Below, piece after piece: positions 11,502 through 24,519 of a stretch of DNA of 64,000 nt. The translations under genes were made by a program, and so were the position numbers. The notes below the pieces were generated by a model, which saw only the letters and a program-made list of their open reading frames with translations, did no database searches and was not told the origin of the DNA. This DNA comes from Loxodes magnus (lineage: Eukaryota > Ciliophora > Karyorelictea > Loxodida > Loxodidae). Where the stretch lies: positions 45,304 through 109,303 of the forward strand of contig CAMPDV010001477.1 in the NCBI GenBank assembly GCA_946699065.1, given 5' to 3'. Numbering within the stretch: position 1 is the stretch's first letter; every line of letters begins with the position of its first letter.

Positions 11502-12250
11502 GCCTTCTAAGAAATAACTGAACTTTTAACAAAACAGTTAAACACCAAAATTCTCTAAAAAATAAAAAAGCCAAATAATTACAATGAGTCAAAGTGAGAA
11601 ATATGATTGATATGACTAACATTAACCACTTGCAAATACAGAATTAATAAAACTTCCCACACAAACTCAAATAGAAATATTATCTAAGTCATTAAAAGAG
11701 TTTATGTTCAAAAATTGATACCTCACTGATAACGACTTTACTTGAGAAACAATATTAATCATCATAAGAAATAGAAAACAAACTAGAACAAAGAATTCTT
11801 TAAATTTAATAATAAATTCAAACAACACCATTTTCGTTTTAACAGAATTAATCAGATCCTATGGAAATAGAAAATGAATCCTCAAATTAAAATAAACAGT
11901 AAACATTAATTAAAAATAAATAGTAAATTTAAATTAAGTAAGTGCTACAGGAATAATAGTTTAAAAGAAGAATAAAATACTACATGTGCAATAAATAACA
12001 CCAATTAAAATACTGTTACTAACTAAGTGAAATTTAAAGAAAGAATAAATAAGATATTTTTAGAAAACTATTTAGGATATATCCAACATAAAGCGGAAAA
12101 ATTTATAGAAAAAAAATTCTTTAATTCAAATCTTAATCCTTGGAGAAATAATTAGGAACGCTATATACAAGATTAAAATTATTCAGAAAATTAAAGGATG
12201 GTGCACTAATTAAATGTTAAACTGCCTAACTAAGCCTAGTAGGAATTCAT
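11502..12250 (+). mobile_element. Gag-like zinc-knuckle relic
   Basis: Plus-strand family member, head-to-head with the previous one. It starts MPSKKQLNFQQNSQ and has the acidic motif DPMEIENES near 11856. A degenerate knuckle (YMCNKQHQLKYC) sits at 11985-12025, then RIYPTQSGKIYRKKILQ. This last block is closest to that of the 17.8 kb copy. Broken by a few breaks. Confidence 0.5.
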
Positions 12251-12315
12251 GACAAACTAATGGAAACAAGCTGATAGAATAGGTCAGATGGCTGACTACT
12301 AAGGCTTTAAAAAGC

Positions 12316-12341
12316 TTTTTAACTTTAACTTTAACTTTAAC
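12316..12341 (+). repeat. Short tandem repeat (AACTTT)n
   Basis: About four hexamer copies of AACTTT. Local microsatellite only. Confidence 0.7.
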
Positions 12342-12344
12342 AAC

Positions 12345-13340
12345 AATTTATTAATTTTGAATATTTATTTTTGAGCTTATTTTCTTGAATTATTGATGAA
12401 AAGAGCTTTAGCCTTTACAGCTGTAATAATCCTTTATTCTTAGTTTTTATTGGTAGTAATATTTCTATTTCTATTTTTAGGTTTGTTCATTTTCTTCTCA
12501 GTTATTTTTTTAGACTATCCCTATTTTAACTATTAAATTTTTGCTTTTTAATTGATTTAATAAAAATGTTTGCAGTATCTGTCAGACTACTGCTTAAGTA
12601 AAAGTTTAAAAGATTGAAGATCTAGTTTTTAACAAACTTTAGAGCTTGAGTATCTTTCCCATCGAGCCCTCCTTCTCTTATCTTAGTTTACTCTTGTTAT
12701 ATCTAAAAGTTCTTCCAGTTTTAGATTCTTTTACAATGTAAACTGTTCCATTTTCCTTACATCATATTTAATTTTGTCTTTTTCTTATTTATTATTAAAT
12801 TTGTTTCCTCCAAGACTATTCTTTGAGTTTTATGAATTCGTAGTAATTCTTCCATAAATTTTATTGCCTCTTGCAGTATTAGCACATTTTCTTTACTATC
12901 TGTGTTTTCTATTTTTTCTTCATTGTTAAAGAGGTATTTTTATTTCTATTTTTCAATAATTATCATTTAGTTAGGCTAATTTTGCTGATTTAAGGAATTC
13001 TTCTATCTTAGCATAGTGTTTTCAATCTGATAATTTTACTCTTGAATTTACTTAACTTGGGAGTTCGTCTGGCTAAATTATTCTCTTTAGCATTCCCAAA
13101 GGGCGTCTAGTCTCTGGCTTTGTTTGCCATCCTGAGGTCTAAAGTCTCATGCAGCCCGTGCTAGGTCTGTTTACCTTTCCCCTCATTCTCCTTACGGAGT
13201 TTCTCAATCTCTTCCTGGAGCTTTAAGATCACTTTGATGAACTGCTCTATGCTCATCTGGCCAGAAGGGTTAAACTTGGAAATCTCCTGGTGAAGAGCAG
13301 AATTCAGCTGTTTTCGTGGTTTCTCTTCCGACGTAGGCAT
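12345..13340 (-). mobile_element. Gag-like coiled-coil relic (GC-rich 5' part)
   Basis: Starts MPTSEEKPRKQLNSALHQEI at 13340 on the minus strand, then SKFNPSGQMSIEQFIKVI and a coiled coil (LQEEIEKLRKENE). The first 300 bp are markedly GC-richer than the surroundings and closely match the relic at 18.6-19.5 kb (FNPSGQMSME). The downstream part decays and the knuckle is not clear. Broken, several breaks; the 5' part looks younger than most copies. Confidence 0.55.
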
Positions 13341-13800
13341 TTTCGTGTGGGTTGCTTTTAGTACTATTTCTGCTCCTCATAGCTTTGCTTTACTCCGGAT
13401 AGTTGCTTTTTTCGGAACAGGGAAGAAACCTTTTCTGAAGCCTGAGATTTTTGCTATATTCTAATGAATAATTATTATATAAATTTTAGTTTTTTAATGT
13501 TTATTTTAGTATTTGTATTTGATTTATTATAGCTTTTTATAAAAGGTTTCTTGAAACAACTAGCATGGTTTTAGCAATTTTATTTAGAGTAATAAGTTTT
13601 TGCATAGTAAATTTGAAACTCTCTTCTTATACTGTTAATATTTTGCTTTTAATAGTTTAAATTATTATTTAAATAATATATATTATTTTGCTTAATTCTT
13701 TTAATCAAACAATAGTTTAATTATTTTCTTCCTAGTTATAAGCTTTTTTAACTCTATATTCTAACTATTTGCTAGTAATTAATTTTATAAATTAAACAAA
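13341..13800. other. AT-rich spacer
   Basis: Spacer between gag-like relics. Nothing recognised. Confidence 0.5.
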
Positions 13801-14775
13801 TTTAGATCTTATTTTGGTTTAAATTATTTAATAACTATTAGCTCTTAATTTGTCTCATTCATTAAAAACTTAGCTACTTATGCTTGATAAAATATTTTAT
13901 TATAATTGTCTATAATTTAAATTACTTCTTTTTAAACTGGATGGAGTTAAATATTTAGCTATATTTATTTTTCGTACAATAAATTTACTTTAATTAATAA
14001 AATTTATCTTAAGCTTTATTACTACCACATTTAATAACACATGGAATATTAATTGGACCCTTCACTGAGGTTTCAAGTTTTCTAATCAATATTTATTTTA
14101 AAAGTTTCAAAAGTTAAAAGCAGTTTATAGTTTCAAAAGTTGGCCTTTACATCCATATATCTTGAAATATCTTCTCTTTAACTAAAGAACGGCCTAGGAC
14201 ATTATTAGTCTGCCATTCCTATTTATAATTAGCACTTTACAGTTAAGCTTGCTATATCTAAAAGCTATTTTAAAATATCTAAATTTATTATTTCATTTTT
14301 AATTAATAAATTTGTTTAAGTTCATCAGATTTAAAATAGGTTTTTTATTATACTTTTCTATTATTTTCATAAATTTAGGATCTTCACCAACATCTTTTAC
14401 AATGATGCTGTGTTTTTAAATATATAACAGCATTTTTTCCTTATTTTTTATAATTATTAATTTATTTCTATATCCATAGATATGCTTCCTTGTTATCCAT
14501 TAAATCTTTAAATAAATTTTTAACATTTTAAACTTTCTTTATGTAGGTTTAATATTCTCTAATGTACTGATTTTAAAAATTAATATCTTTTGTATTTTAT
14601 TTAATAAGGTGACTATTGAATTAATCTGATTATTATTCTATTTCTTAAATATTAATTGAGAATGCTTTAGGTGTTTATTATATTATTTAATATAATCATA
14701 ATCAATTAGCATAGAACTACAGTTAAATGTTACTTTTCTTCTCTTCGTTTTTAAGCTTTTAAATTTGCTTAATCA
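13800..14775 (-). mobile_element. Gag-like zinc-knuckle relic, strongly decayed
   Basis: The acidic motif SMDIEINQ and a basic stretch leading into a partial knuckle (KKCCYIFKN) lie at about 14380-14450 on the minus strand. These are in the same order and spacing as in better copies. The rest is hard to follow. Broken in many places; old. Confidence 0.35.
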
Positions 14776-14779
14776 ATTA

Positions 14780-15600
14780 ATTTTAACTATAAGGGTTAGG
14801 GTCATCTTTAATTAGAGAAAATGTTTCCTCAAATTAAAGACAACTGTACATGTCTTCATCTGAATCAATTTCAAACTGAGATAATTCTTCCTTCTCTTCA
14901 ATAAGCTCCTAAAATTGTTCTTCCATCTTCTTGTAATTTTTCTTCAGCTTCTCTTAACTAATTCTAAGGTCATTGTTGTCCTTTTAAAGTTATTTATTCT
15001 GTTACTATTAATAACCAAGATCCTGCTTGATTAGTGTCGCACTTGAATCATCTAATATCAGTTTCTTTCTGTGAATACCTCCAAAGTAGTTATAATATAG
15101 CCTCCTCGATGTTCCAAATTCTTTACAGTGCTGCTCAAGCACTCTTCTTCACTTCGGATATTACTTCCAAAAATATCCAGCCTTTTGACAACAATAGCAA
15201 CGTTTTATTAAAGGCTTGAATTAAAATTTTTATTCTTTTTACATTTTTCAATTTCCATCTTATCTGTTAAAGCTTATTTTTTTTAATTGGAAATCGAATT
15301 TCTTCTTTGATTTTCTATTGATTTGCTACTAGATTTTTTTCTAATAGTTCAAATTAGGAAGTTAAGGCTTCAATTTAAAACTAAGTTTTACTTACAAAGC
15401 TTTAATCTTCCTTTTTTTTCTATCTTACAAAAGAAGCCGAAGATTTCAGTTTTCCGCCTTCAGGATCTATATTTCGGCATTCATTTCCTCAATTAATGAA
15501 TGAATAAAGCTAAATATTTTCTTGCTCATAGTTTTCTCGAGCTTTTTCAGCTTGCTAGAAAATTCACTATTTCCCAATCCTTATCAGGAGAAGAATTATC
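14780..15600 (-). mobile_element. Gag-like zinc-knuckle relic
   Basis: Minus-strand coiled coil (NSEFSSKLKKLEKTMSKKI, then EEMNAEIQILKAEN), the acidic motif DKMEIEKC, a knuckle-like KRCYCCQKAGYFWKQ at about 15165-15205, and the aromatic-N-x-x-G-x-x-x-[KR]-K block. Order and spacing match the family. Broken, several breaks. Confidence 0.45.
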
Positions 15601-15719
15601 TTTTTTGGATTCTTGGTTCTTGTTAGTTAAAATAGACTTTAGATTGATCTTTAAAGTTAGAATTTAAGGTTTAGATTCCCGGGTTTTTTCCGTTTTTAAG
15701 ATTTTAAACTTTATTATTT

Positions 15720-16077
15720 TTTAATTATTGATTCTCGTAAATTTTTCTGAAAGTTAGAGTGAGAAAGAAATAGAGGAAATTCCAACTCTTATGATAAATA
15801 CTAAATCTGGAAAAATCCCTTTTAAAGTATTATTAATTAACCTCTGTCTTATCATTTAATGTATGTCCAACTTCTATCAAAATTAGCGATAAAAAAGCAG
15901 GAAAACTCTGAAGTTTGACCTTCAGCTTGTAAGTAATAGAAGCGAATAATTAGACAGTCTTTGGTACCGTTAGAATTCTCAAATAGGTTAGAAGTTGCAA
16001 AAGATTGTATATTTGAATAACTTCTATAAGAATACTGTATAATAGATGAGATTAGCTACTAGATAGTCTAATGACTG
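15720..16077 (+). mobile_element. Possible aspartic-protease-like relic
   Basis: Plus-strand coding-like stretch with SESQSEKEIEEIPTLMINT and GKIPFKVLL, reminiscent of the entry to a retroelement aspartic protease. A further stretch, SLTFSLQVIEANNQTVFG, resembles the region after the active site. The active-site motif itself is not recognisable, so this is a weak call. If right, it is the only pol-like piece near the gag-like cluster, and it is on the strand opposite its nearest neighbour. Broken. Confidence 0.25.
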
Positions 16078-17789
16078 ATAGTCCCTTGATAATAAGATGA
16101 TTGATACAATTATATTTGAAAGAATAATAGTTTGAATTAAGGTTAATTTGAAATGGAAATATTAATTTGATTATGGAAAATAAAGATGATATAGGAATGA
16201 TATAAATGATTAAATAGTAAATTTAGAAAGAATAAACTAAACTAAAATTCTTTAATTTTATAGTTTTCTATTAAAAAGAATTCTTTAAGACTTAATTATA
16301 GAATTGAATTCTGCAAATAAAAATGATTAATTTGATGTATTTACTTAATTATTAGTTTTACTTTTAAAGTAATGTTTAAAGCTAAATATTATAGAATTAA
16401 ATAACTTAGATTTTATAATGATTACTAAAAGAAATCTTTTTAATTTAGATACATTTTTAATTATAAGTAGTTTATCCTTTTTAGATTAAGCAAAAAAAGT
16501 TAGAATAGTTTTACTTAGATTTAATATATTAATATGCTTAATATTTTTATTAAAAATGATTATATTTTTAAACTTAAAGCTACAATATAATTAATAGTTA
16601 TTTTAATTTTACTATTTACTAAAAGGCTAAATCTAATTAGATAAATTGTCTTTAAATAGCTACAAGATTAATCTAATTGTTTGAATAATAAATATAGCAA
16701 AACTTTCAAAATTTAATATGATGTTAGCAATTAAAAATATTACACATCTTATAAGATTAAATATTAAATGTCTAGATTTAATTTAAGAAGATAAAGAAGT
16801 ACTTTAATATATAATACATACTATATTATTAAATATTAATCAACTAATACTTAGTTAATTAACTATTAAAAAACTATTATCATTTTCCTAATTCACTAAA
16901 ATTATATATTATAGTTATATTCTAATTAAATTAAATCAATCAACTAGATATAAACATTATTTTTTAACTAGAAATCTTTTTATATCAACTACTTAATATT
17001 TTATTGCATTTTTATCCATTATTTAAATATTATTTCTTCTCATTTCTTTCCTACAAAAATCAAAACCATTTTCTTCAATCTAAAGATTTAATTATATTAA
17101 TTAGCTTAATTCATTTTCAATTACTATCTGCTTCTTACTTTTTCTTAGAAATATAATATTTTAGTCATTCTTATATCTCAAAGTCTTTATTTAACTCCTT
17201 TTTAGTACTTTCTTTTGGTGTATTTGTTTATTTTTTATAAAGTTACTATCCATAAACTTTTTAATCATTTAAAAGAAAAAAAATTAATTTTAACTTTCTT
17301 AATCTTAAAAAGCAAACTTTGATTTAAAAAGATTATTTACTTATAATATGTTCAATAACAATTACAAAATAATAAATTTTACACCTTTTAATGTAAAAAA
17401 GCAAACTAAAATTGAAATATTTATTTTTAATGCATTTATTTTATTTATTTGGTTTATCTTTATTTTTCTAAAGAGCTAAATATTTTAATTAAATTAATTC
17501 TAATAAAATTACATAAATATAAAGATATATAAAGTAATTAAATTACAACTAATATATTTAGAAAGTAAAATAAAAATTACATATTTAATTAAAGTTACTT
17601 AAAAATTAAAATTAAAATGGATATGAAAGTTAAAAAAACAATTCTATAAACTATAAAAAATAAAATCCTATCAAATAATGCTTTATATCTCTCGTCAAAG
17701 TTAAATATTAACATTTTTAGTTATCGATCAGAAAATTAAATTTCTAATTTTTTTAAACTAATGCAAAAGATTATATATTTAAAAATAAT
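16078..17789. other. AT-rich region without recognised genes
   Basis: Extremely AT-rich. Frames open in the ciliate code are here mostly TAA/TTA-rich low complexity. No gene, RNA or repeat can be supported. Confidence 0.5.
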
Positions 17790-18480
17790 GGAAAATTACT
17801 TGTAAACAATCTCTTATCAAAAGGAATCATCTTAGTCAAGTTACGATTAATAAAAAAATACTTTAAGATCTCCAAGTCATGCAATTAGAAAATTCTAAGC
17901 TTTAAAGAACTGTACAAGAGACCGAAAGAAAAATTGAACACCTGATGATTAACTCATAAGAAAAAAATTCTAAATAAATAGCTAGGAATTATCAGGATAG
18001 AATAATTAGAACAAAATTTAATCAATTCGCAGAGTTAACTGAAAGCATATTACTGCAAAAAATGGAGATGAATGATCCGATGGATGTAGACCAACAGCCT
18101 ACAACAAGTTATATTCTCATTGGAAAATAATGAGATGTTTATAATGCAAACGACCAGAGCACATAGTTAGAAGCTGCTCCCAATTCTAATAAAAATAAAA
18201 GAAAATAGTAGAAAACTAACGGGAAAATATTTTAAGGATATATTGCAATCAAGACGGCAAACCATACAGGAAAAAAATACTCCAGCTAAACAAAGAAGCT
18301 CCAAACATATAGCATGCAATTAACGAATTTAATAAGAAATAAATTGGAATCGATCTATCAGAAACTCTCAGATAAATAGAATAAAAATCCTTAGAATGTA
18401 TGATAAACAAGATCCAAGCAAATATGAAGCCTCTTTTATTTAACTTTAAACTTTTGATTTGTGATTAAACAAATAATGGT
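17790..18480 (+). mobile_element. Gag-like zinc-knuckle relic (well-preserved knuckle)
   Basis: Coiled coil with QVMQLENSKLQRTVQETER, the acidic motif NDPMDVDQQ, and a complete CCHC knuckle, RCLQCKRPEHIVRSC, at 18134-18175. Then RIYCNQDGKPYRKKILQLN and a C-terminal IGIDLSETLRQIEQ. This copy shows the family architecture best, and its last block recurs in the copies at 33 kb and 54 kb. Broken by a small number of breaks. Confidence 0.6.
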
Positions 18481-18639
18481 GAAATGACGTAAATTAATTT
18501 TTTAATTCATTCATAAAAAATATTAAAATAAAGCAAATAATTGTAATTGAATTTACTGATTCAAAAAAATATCGAACAAAAAATTTTATTAAATTGAAAA
18601 GCAAAATAAAAAAATGATTGAAGGTTTCAAGTCAGGCTT

Positions 18640-19560
18640 TTATACCACCTCTTCCTAAGCCAAAAAGGAAGGGAGGAAGCAAGAAGCCAAGTCTTTATAA
18701 TCTTCTCTATCACAACCTTAACCAGCACTGAACTAACAACTTGGAATCTAACAAAACTAACGAAAGCCAACCTTGAAGAATATACACACTGAAACTCCAA
18801 CCTCAAGCGAGAAACTGAGGAAACAAATGAAGTCTGTTCTCCACCAGGAGGTATCAGAGTTCAACCCTTCTGGCCAGATGAGCATGGAGTACCTCATAAA
18901 GTGGTATTGAACCTCCAGGAAGAGGTCAAGAGATTGAAGAAGGACAATGATATGCTGATGGCAAAGCTAGACCTAGCAGAAGAAATTGAGTCAAGACTTA
19001 TGTCCTAGGAAAGAGATCTTAATGCCTTTTGGAATATCTCACAAAGTCAGACTAACGAATCCTAAAATTAGCTTTAGAAACAGACTGAACTGGATAACAG
19101 AATAGGAAAAGTAGAAGAGAAATTGTAAACTTTTAAGAAAGAGTAAAGCGAAACTGGAGCTATATAAATGGAAATCGAAGCCTAGAAAGAGCAAAAAAAT
19201 CAAGGAAAATAATTCAAAATAGAAAAGAAATGTTTCTGCTGTGGAAGCGTATGACATTTTTATCGGAAGTGTTAGAAATTCTAATATAAATAAAGAAACT
19301 ATTGGATAAAAGAACAACAAAAGAAGAAAAGGAAGAAGCAATAATGAAAAGAATGTATTGAAACCCGGATGGTTCAATATACAAGATTAAGATGGAACCA
19401 AGGCAAGTTAAAGGAGGGAAAACCTTGAAAAATCCGAGTTCTCAATCTCGCTAAAATTGGGCGATCCAAAAATTTATATTTAACAGCAGGGAGCATGAAC
19501 TGCTGTCCTACTGACGGGATTGGAAATCCCTAAAACGGAAAACTTAAAATTAATATTATT
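18640..19560 (+). mobile_element. Gag-like zinc-knuckle relic (GC-rich, long)
   Basis: Related to the 13.3 kb copy (FNPSGQMSME). Coiled coil LQEEVKRLKKDND, then EEIESRLMSQERDLNAF, then GAIQMEIEAQKEQK and a knuckle KCFCC...HFYRKC at 19229-19272. A NPDGSIYKIKMEPRQ block follows. The 5' 400 bp are much GC-richer than the neighbourhood, which suggests a more recent arrival than the other copies. Broken, few breaks. Confidence 0.6.
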
Positions 19561-22158
19561 ATTATTAATCGTTAAATGTGAAAAAAAATTGTGATAGACG
19601 TGATGGGCTAGTTTATTATTTAATGTGCTAACCATTCTTTTTTTATAGAATATTCTTTTATATTTTTTGCTTTCTAATTCACGCTTTTTTGACTCATTTT
19701 TATTGTTAATGTTATTGATAAATTTTTATTTCAACATTATAATGTAATATCTATATATTTTATAGTTGTTTCTTTGAGCTGACAAAACTTTTTACTTTGA
19801 CTTAATCAACTTCTCTGTCTTGCAATTACTTTATTCTATACAGAAAAATCACCCGTTTATCCTCGTTTATCTCATTCTTTTATCATTGTTAACAAGCTTT
19901 ATCATCCTCATTAAACCATTTTTTTTATATTTATTTCCAGAATAATTATAAAATTCATGCACTTTATTTGTCAATATTATACACCTATTTTCATTAATAT
20001 ATGACATATTATTGTTTATATTCTTTCAATTTATGTTTATTAAACGCAGGAGGTCTTATTTATTATCTCATGCTTTTACTTTTCTGTTTCAGTGACCTTT
20101 TACTGCAAATTTTTTATAATATTTTGATTAAATTTATTATAAGTAGATTTTGTAAATTTTAGTGCTATAACTTATTTTTAGTACTAATTTTACTAATTTG
20201 TTGTTTTAAATTTATTATATTTATCAGTAAATTATTAAATTTTCTATTAACTCATATATTAGACTTAGAAAGTCCTTCATTCTCTACTGATATTTTATAT
20301 ATCATGCTTAAAAAAATTATATTCGCTAGATGCGGGGTTGCCACTTATATCCGCAACATTTATTAACAAATTTTTATCAAACCATATATATTAGACTCGG
20401 CGATACCGTTTTTCTTATGTTGTTCATTTGTTTGTCACTCTTAAACTAATTCCAATATATTATAAGAGGAATCTCATTTTTATATGCTTTTTTATCTGTC
20501 AAATGAAAATCATATGCGATAGATTTGAGGAGAAGATATCGAAATCTTTAAAAATAAAATTGAGGCTAATTGGCAATTAGCAAAGCATAGGTAATAATTA
20601 TGTTTCCTTATATAAAACTATTTATTGAATAAAAGTAAAAATTATATAATTTATGTATTAAGGAAAGCAAAATCAGTTTTGTTTTTTTATTTTTCCTAGA
20701 TAGATAAATTTAAAATTTTACTTCTCATTTTTTCACTAAAAAATTTGACAAAGTTATTTTAATTTTTTACTTATAAAAATTACAATTACATAATTTTTAT
20801 TTGATAGAAAAGCAAAATATTTTTAGAAGCTTTTATACTTAAAAATATATCTATTAAAATTCCTTTTTCTGAAATTTGCAAGTTTTAATTAGTAATAATT
20901 AAAATTATTGGTTTATTATTTTATAATTAGTTCGTTTTTTTTATAATTTATATTATATGGTATATCTTTTAAAAATTTTAATTTAAAATAAGTTTTAATT
21001 CTAATATAAAATTTAAATTTTAAGTATACATTTTTAATAATGCATTTCTTTATGCTTTTTAATAAGATAAGTCTAAATAAATAAAAAATTACTACTTATA
21101 CTATATAAAAGCACATATAACTAAAATTATAAGTATTTTTAGAGTTATTATTTTATTATAAAAGTTGATTAATGTCACCTTAGATTTTTATAACTATTAT
21201 TATGAATTTAATTTTTATCTTCCTTACAGTATAAATTCTTCTTCTTATTGTATATGATGAATTTAATATTCTTTGACGATTAGAAATATATCGATAATAG
21301 TAAAAATTATTTTATTTTCAATTTATGATTTTCTATTTATTTTGATGTTTTCAGTATTTCGTTAAATTTTATCTTCTTTTTTAACATTAAATAAAATCAA
21401 TCTTTATACTTTTTTTTCTGTGTTTGAGATATTTCAAGCTTAAATTAAATTTTTTAATAATTTTTTATTCTTAAATTCTTAATTTTTAGAGCATAATTTA
21501 TTTCCGTTTGCTAAGTTTAAAGTATTTTTGATTTATTTCTAAAAAAAGCAAACAATCTATTTAATTATTTCATATTTTTAATTACATTATACAAATGTTG
21601 TTGTTTTTCCAATTTTAATACTATTTAATTCTTTTGAAATACTTTCACAAAGATTAATATAAGTATTTAAAATTCACACATCCTCTAACATAAGATGACT
21701 AAATCGAAAAGAGTATTTTTTAACATTTTTATATGTTCATTACAATTCTATTTTTGAAAATTTATTAGTTTGAATTAAAAAAAATAGAGCTTAATTACCT
21801 CCAGAAATTCTTACTTTTGTCTCGTTAGTTCTTAAAACTTTTAAATATCAAGCAAATAAACTTTTTATTATAAAAGCAAGTTTTTTATCTAAGCTTCTTT
21901 TCGAAACATCGGAGAGTTACTAAAATAAACTGATTTGACAGATTTTTACCTTTTAATTAATTTCAGCTTTTATGCATTTCGATTATTTTTTCGAATAACT
22001 CTTAAATTAATTATAATCCTTTATTGCAAAGCTTTCTTTATAAGAGCATTATAATCTTTTTTTATATATAAATAATACTAAATTTCTTCATAAATAATTT
22101 CGTTATAAGCTTAAGCAACAATATGGAAATTTTAGGAAAGGGATAGTAATAAAAATGA
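19561..22158. other. AT-rich region, mostly featureless
   Basis: Very AT-rich. Short protein-like islands near 20300-20400 (minus, NVADISGNPASSEYN) and 20530-20600 (plus, GEDIEIFKNKIEANWQ) are too short to assign. No RNA gene or complete repeat seen. Confidence 0.45.
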
Positions 22159-22524
22159 GATAGAATTTTCCAGCATCAATTTCACAGATTTAGAAGTTTT
22201 ATCTAATGCATAAAAGAAAGACTTTTTTCAGAAATTATACCGAAACTAACCTTAAAATATGGAACCATAATAATGTATTGTAAAGATATGAAATTATAAA
22301 AAAAATCCATATTATGCTATGAATTGGATAATCATATTAAGGTTGAAGTTAAGAACTATTAAAATAGTTAATTAGTAAGAAATTTAGAACATTCAGATAA
22401 AAGATTTTAAAGAAATAATTTTATAATTAATTCTTAAAAAATACTTGATAAAACTTATGAGTTAATCACTTTCTTATGGTTTATGTAAGAAGTTAATATG
22501 CTTAATAAAAATAAAAAAGACTGA
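22159..22524 (+). CDS. Unrecognised coding stretch, possibly one exon
   Basis: A TGA-free frame of 122 codons ending at TGA 22522-22524, with protein-like composition: FSEIIPKLTLKYGTII, then SILCYELDNHIKVEVKNYQ, then TYELITFLWFMQEVN. In another frame the upstream part also looks protein-like (EIEFSSINFTDLEVLS), so the exact frame or an exon boundary is uncertain. There is no convincing start. I do not recognise the family. It stands alone in AT-rich DNA and may be a host-gene fragment. Confidence 0.35.
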
Positions 22525-22545
22525 AATTTAAAATTGCATTCAATT

Positions 22546-22568
22546 GAATGAATGAATGAATGAATGAA
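22546..22568 (+). repeat. (GAAT)n microsatellite
   Basis: Six or so tandem GAAT tetramers directly after the preceding coding stretch. Confidence 0.8.
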
Positions 22569-24519
22569 GAGAAGTGATAAATCTTATTATTTAAATACTT
22601 AAGAATTTAAAGATTAATTAAAAAGGAAACCTTTAAAATCGATATAAAGATTACAAGAATTCGTAATAGGAAAGTTTTTAATTGCCATTCTCTAATCTTT
22701 ATAGTTAAAAATATTTATTTTTCCTATATAAGATTTTTTGGTAAATAAATAAATATATCCATTTTAATAAAGATTATAATATAATTATTTTGAAATATAT
22801 TAACAAATCTAATATTCATATCAGTAATAAACTGGAAAAAATAACGATTCTGAAAACTAAAGCATAAAAAATTTTTAATGCATTTGCTTTTCAAATAAAA
22901 ACTAGGTTATAATATAAAAATATATAATATATACAATAGTACACATTATTTATAGAATAGAATATCTTAGTTAAAATTAAAGATAAGACTAAAAGCCATA
23001 TTACAATTATAGATTAAAATTTAGATGTTTGCTCAAATGAAGGAAATAAAATATAGTAGTTACACTTAAAATAGATTATAAAAATATTATTTAGAATCAT
23101 ACTTTTAATTTTCATATTTATAAAATTATAAAAGTATAATTTTTATTAAATTTAAATTAAATTATCAAGCATTTTTGCTTATTAATCAATTTTTAAAAGT
23201 AAAAATGATTTGCTAGAAAAAAATGAAAAGAATTTTTAAGACAAATAATAATTATAATTCATAAAAAATAATAAGAAACTAAAATGAAATCACTAATAAA
23301 TGATTATATATACTGATTAAACTTATTTACTTCCCTTAAAATTTCAATCACAATTTTCTTTGTTATAATAAGTAAAAAATATATAAAAAATAAAGTTTCG
23401 AAACTAAACTTTAAAAAAATTAAATAATAATATGCTTTTTTCCTTACTTAAATTAACTTAATCCAACAATATAATTAAATTAAAAATAGAAATAATTAAT
23501 TTTTCTTATATTTTAACATTAGTTCAATTTTTTAAAAGATTAATCTAAATGAGTTAATAGAAGGGATATTGTATTAGTTGATTATTTTATTTAAAATTTT
23601 ATATATAATATCTACTTTTTTACTAATTATTTATGATTATATATAATTGAATATCTAATCTATGCACGGAAATTAAATACTTAGACTTCTAATTAATTAA
23701 GAAATTTCTATTCTAATTTAAAATAATTTTTATTTTTATTATTATTTATGTAAATTTTATATTCTATAATGCACTGATTATGCAAAAGATTCCTGAGATT
23801 ATTTTTCGTTATCTTAGAAAGATGATTATTTAATTAAATTAAATTGATATTCTGTATGTATATAATGAAAGAGAGTTGCTATTTCTTAGAATCGTTTTAT
23901 ATTATTCTAATATGATTAAAATTCAATTTTTTTAATGTTATATTGATCATTTAAATAGTATTTTTATATGTTTAATTTAAGAACGTTTCAATTCCCTGCT
24001 CAGCTATATTTACAAAAAATGTACGATTAAGACTTAATGAAAATTAGCTCTAATTATGTATTCTCTAGGAGATAAATTGATATAATAATATATAAAAATA
24101 GGATAATTACTTTTTCTTATTTTATTTCAATTAATTTAATTTTGTATTTAATAATTTCTCTTATTTATAATCTTTGCATACTGTTACTAATAATAAGAAT
24201 TTTAAACCATTAATTTACTTAAAATAATTCTTGTAATTTGTGATTTTATTAATTTTATTAGTTTATTTATTATTTTCTTTGCTTTTTAACTTTGGTTTAT
24301 AATTATTTTTTAGTTAAACTTAATTTTTTCTTTTCTGTTATTTGTATGATTTAGTTTATATTTCTATTATCAAATTTATTTCAAATATAAGTTTATATTA
24401 AAAATTTTAATCCATTTGAAAACTTAGACTTTATTTATTAATAATACTATATTTTTCATTTTTATTTTGATCTAACAATTAAGACTGACTCGTAGTTTTC
24501 CCAATAGATTATTCTCAGT
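22569..24519. other. AT-rich region without recognised genes
   Basis: No frame with convincing protein composition, no RNA gene and no clear repeat. Confidence 0.5.

Noticed and set aside
19039-19377. Minus-strand hydrophobic frame of 112 residues
   Set aside because: Antisense of a purine-rich coiled coil in a gag-like relic, which reads as a false membrane protein.
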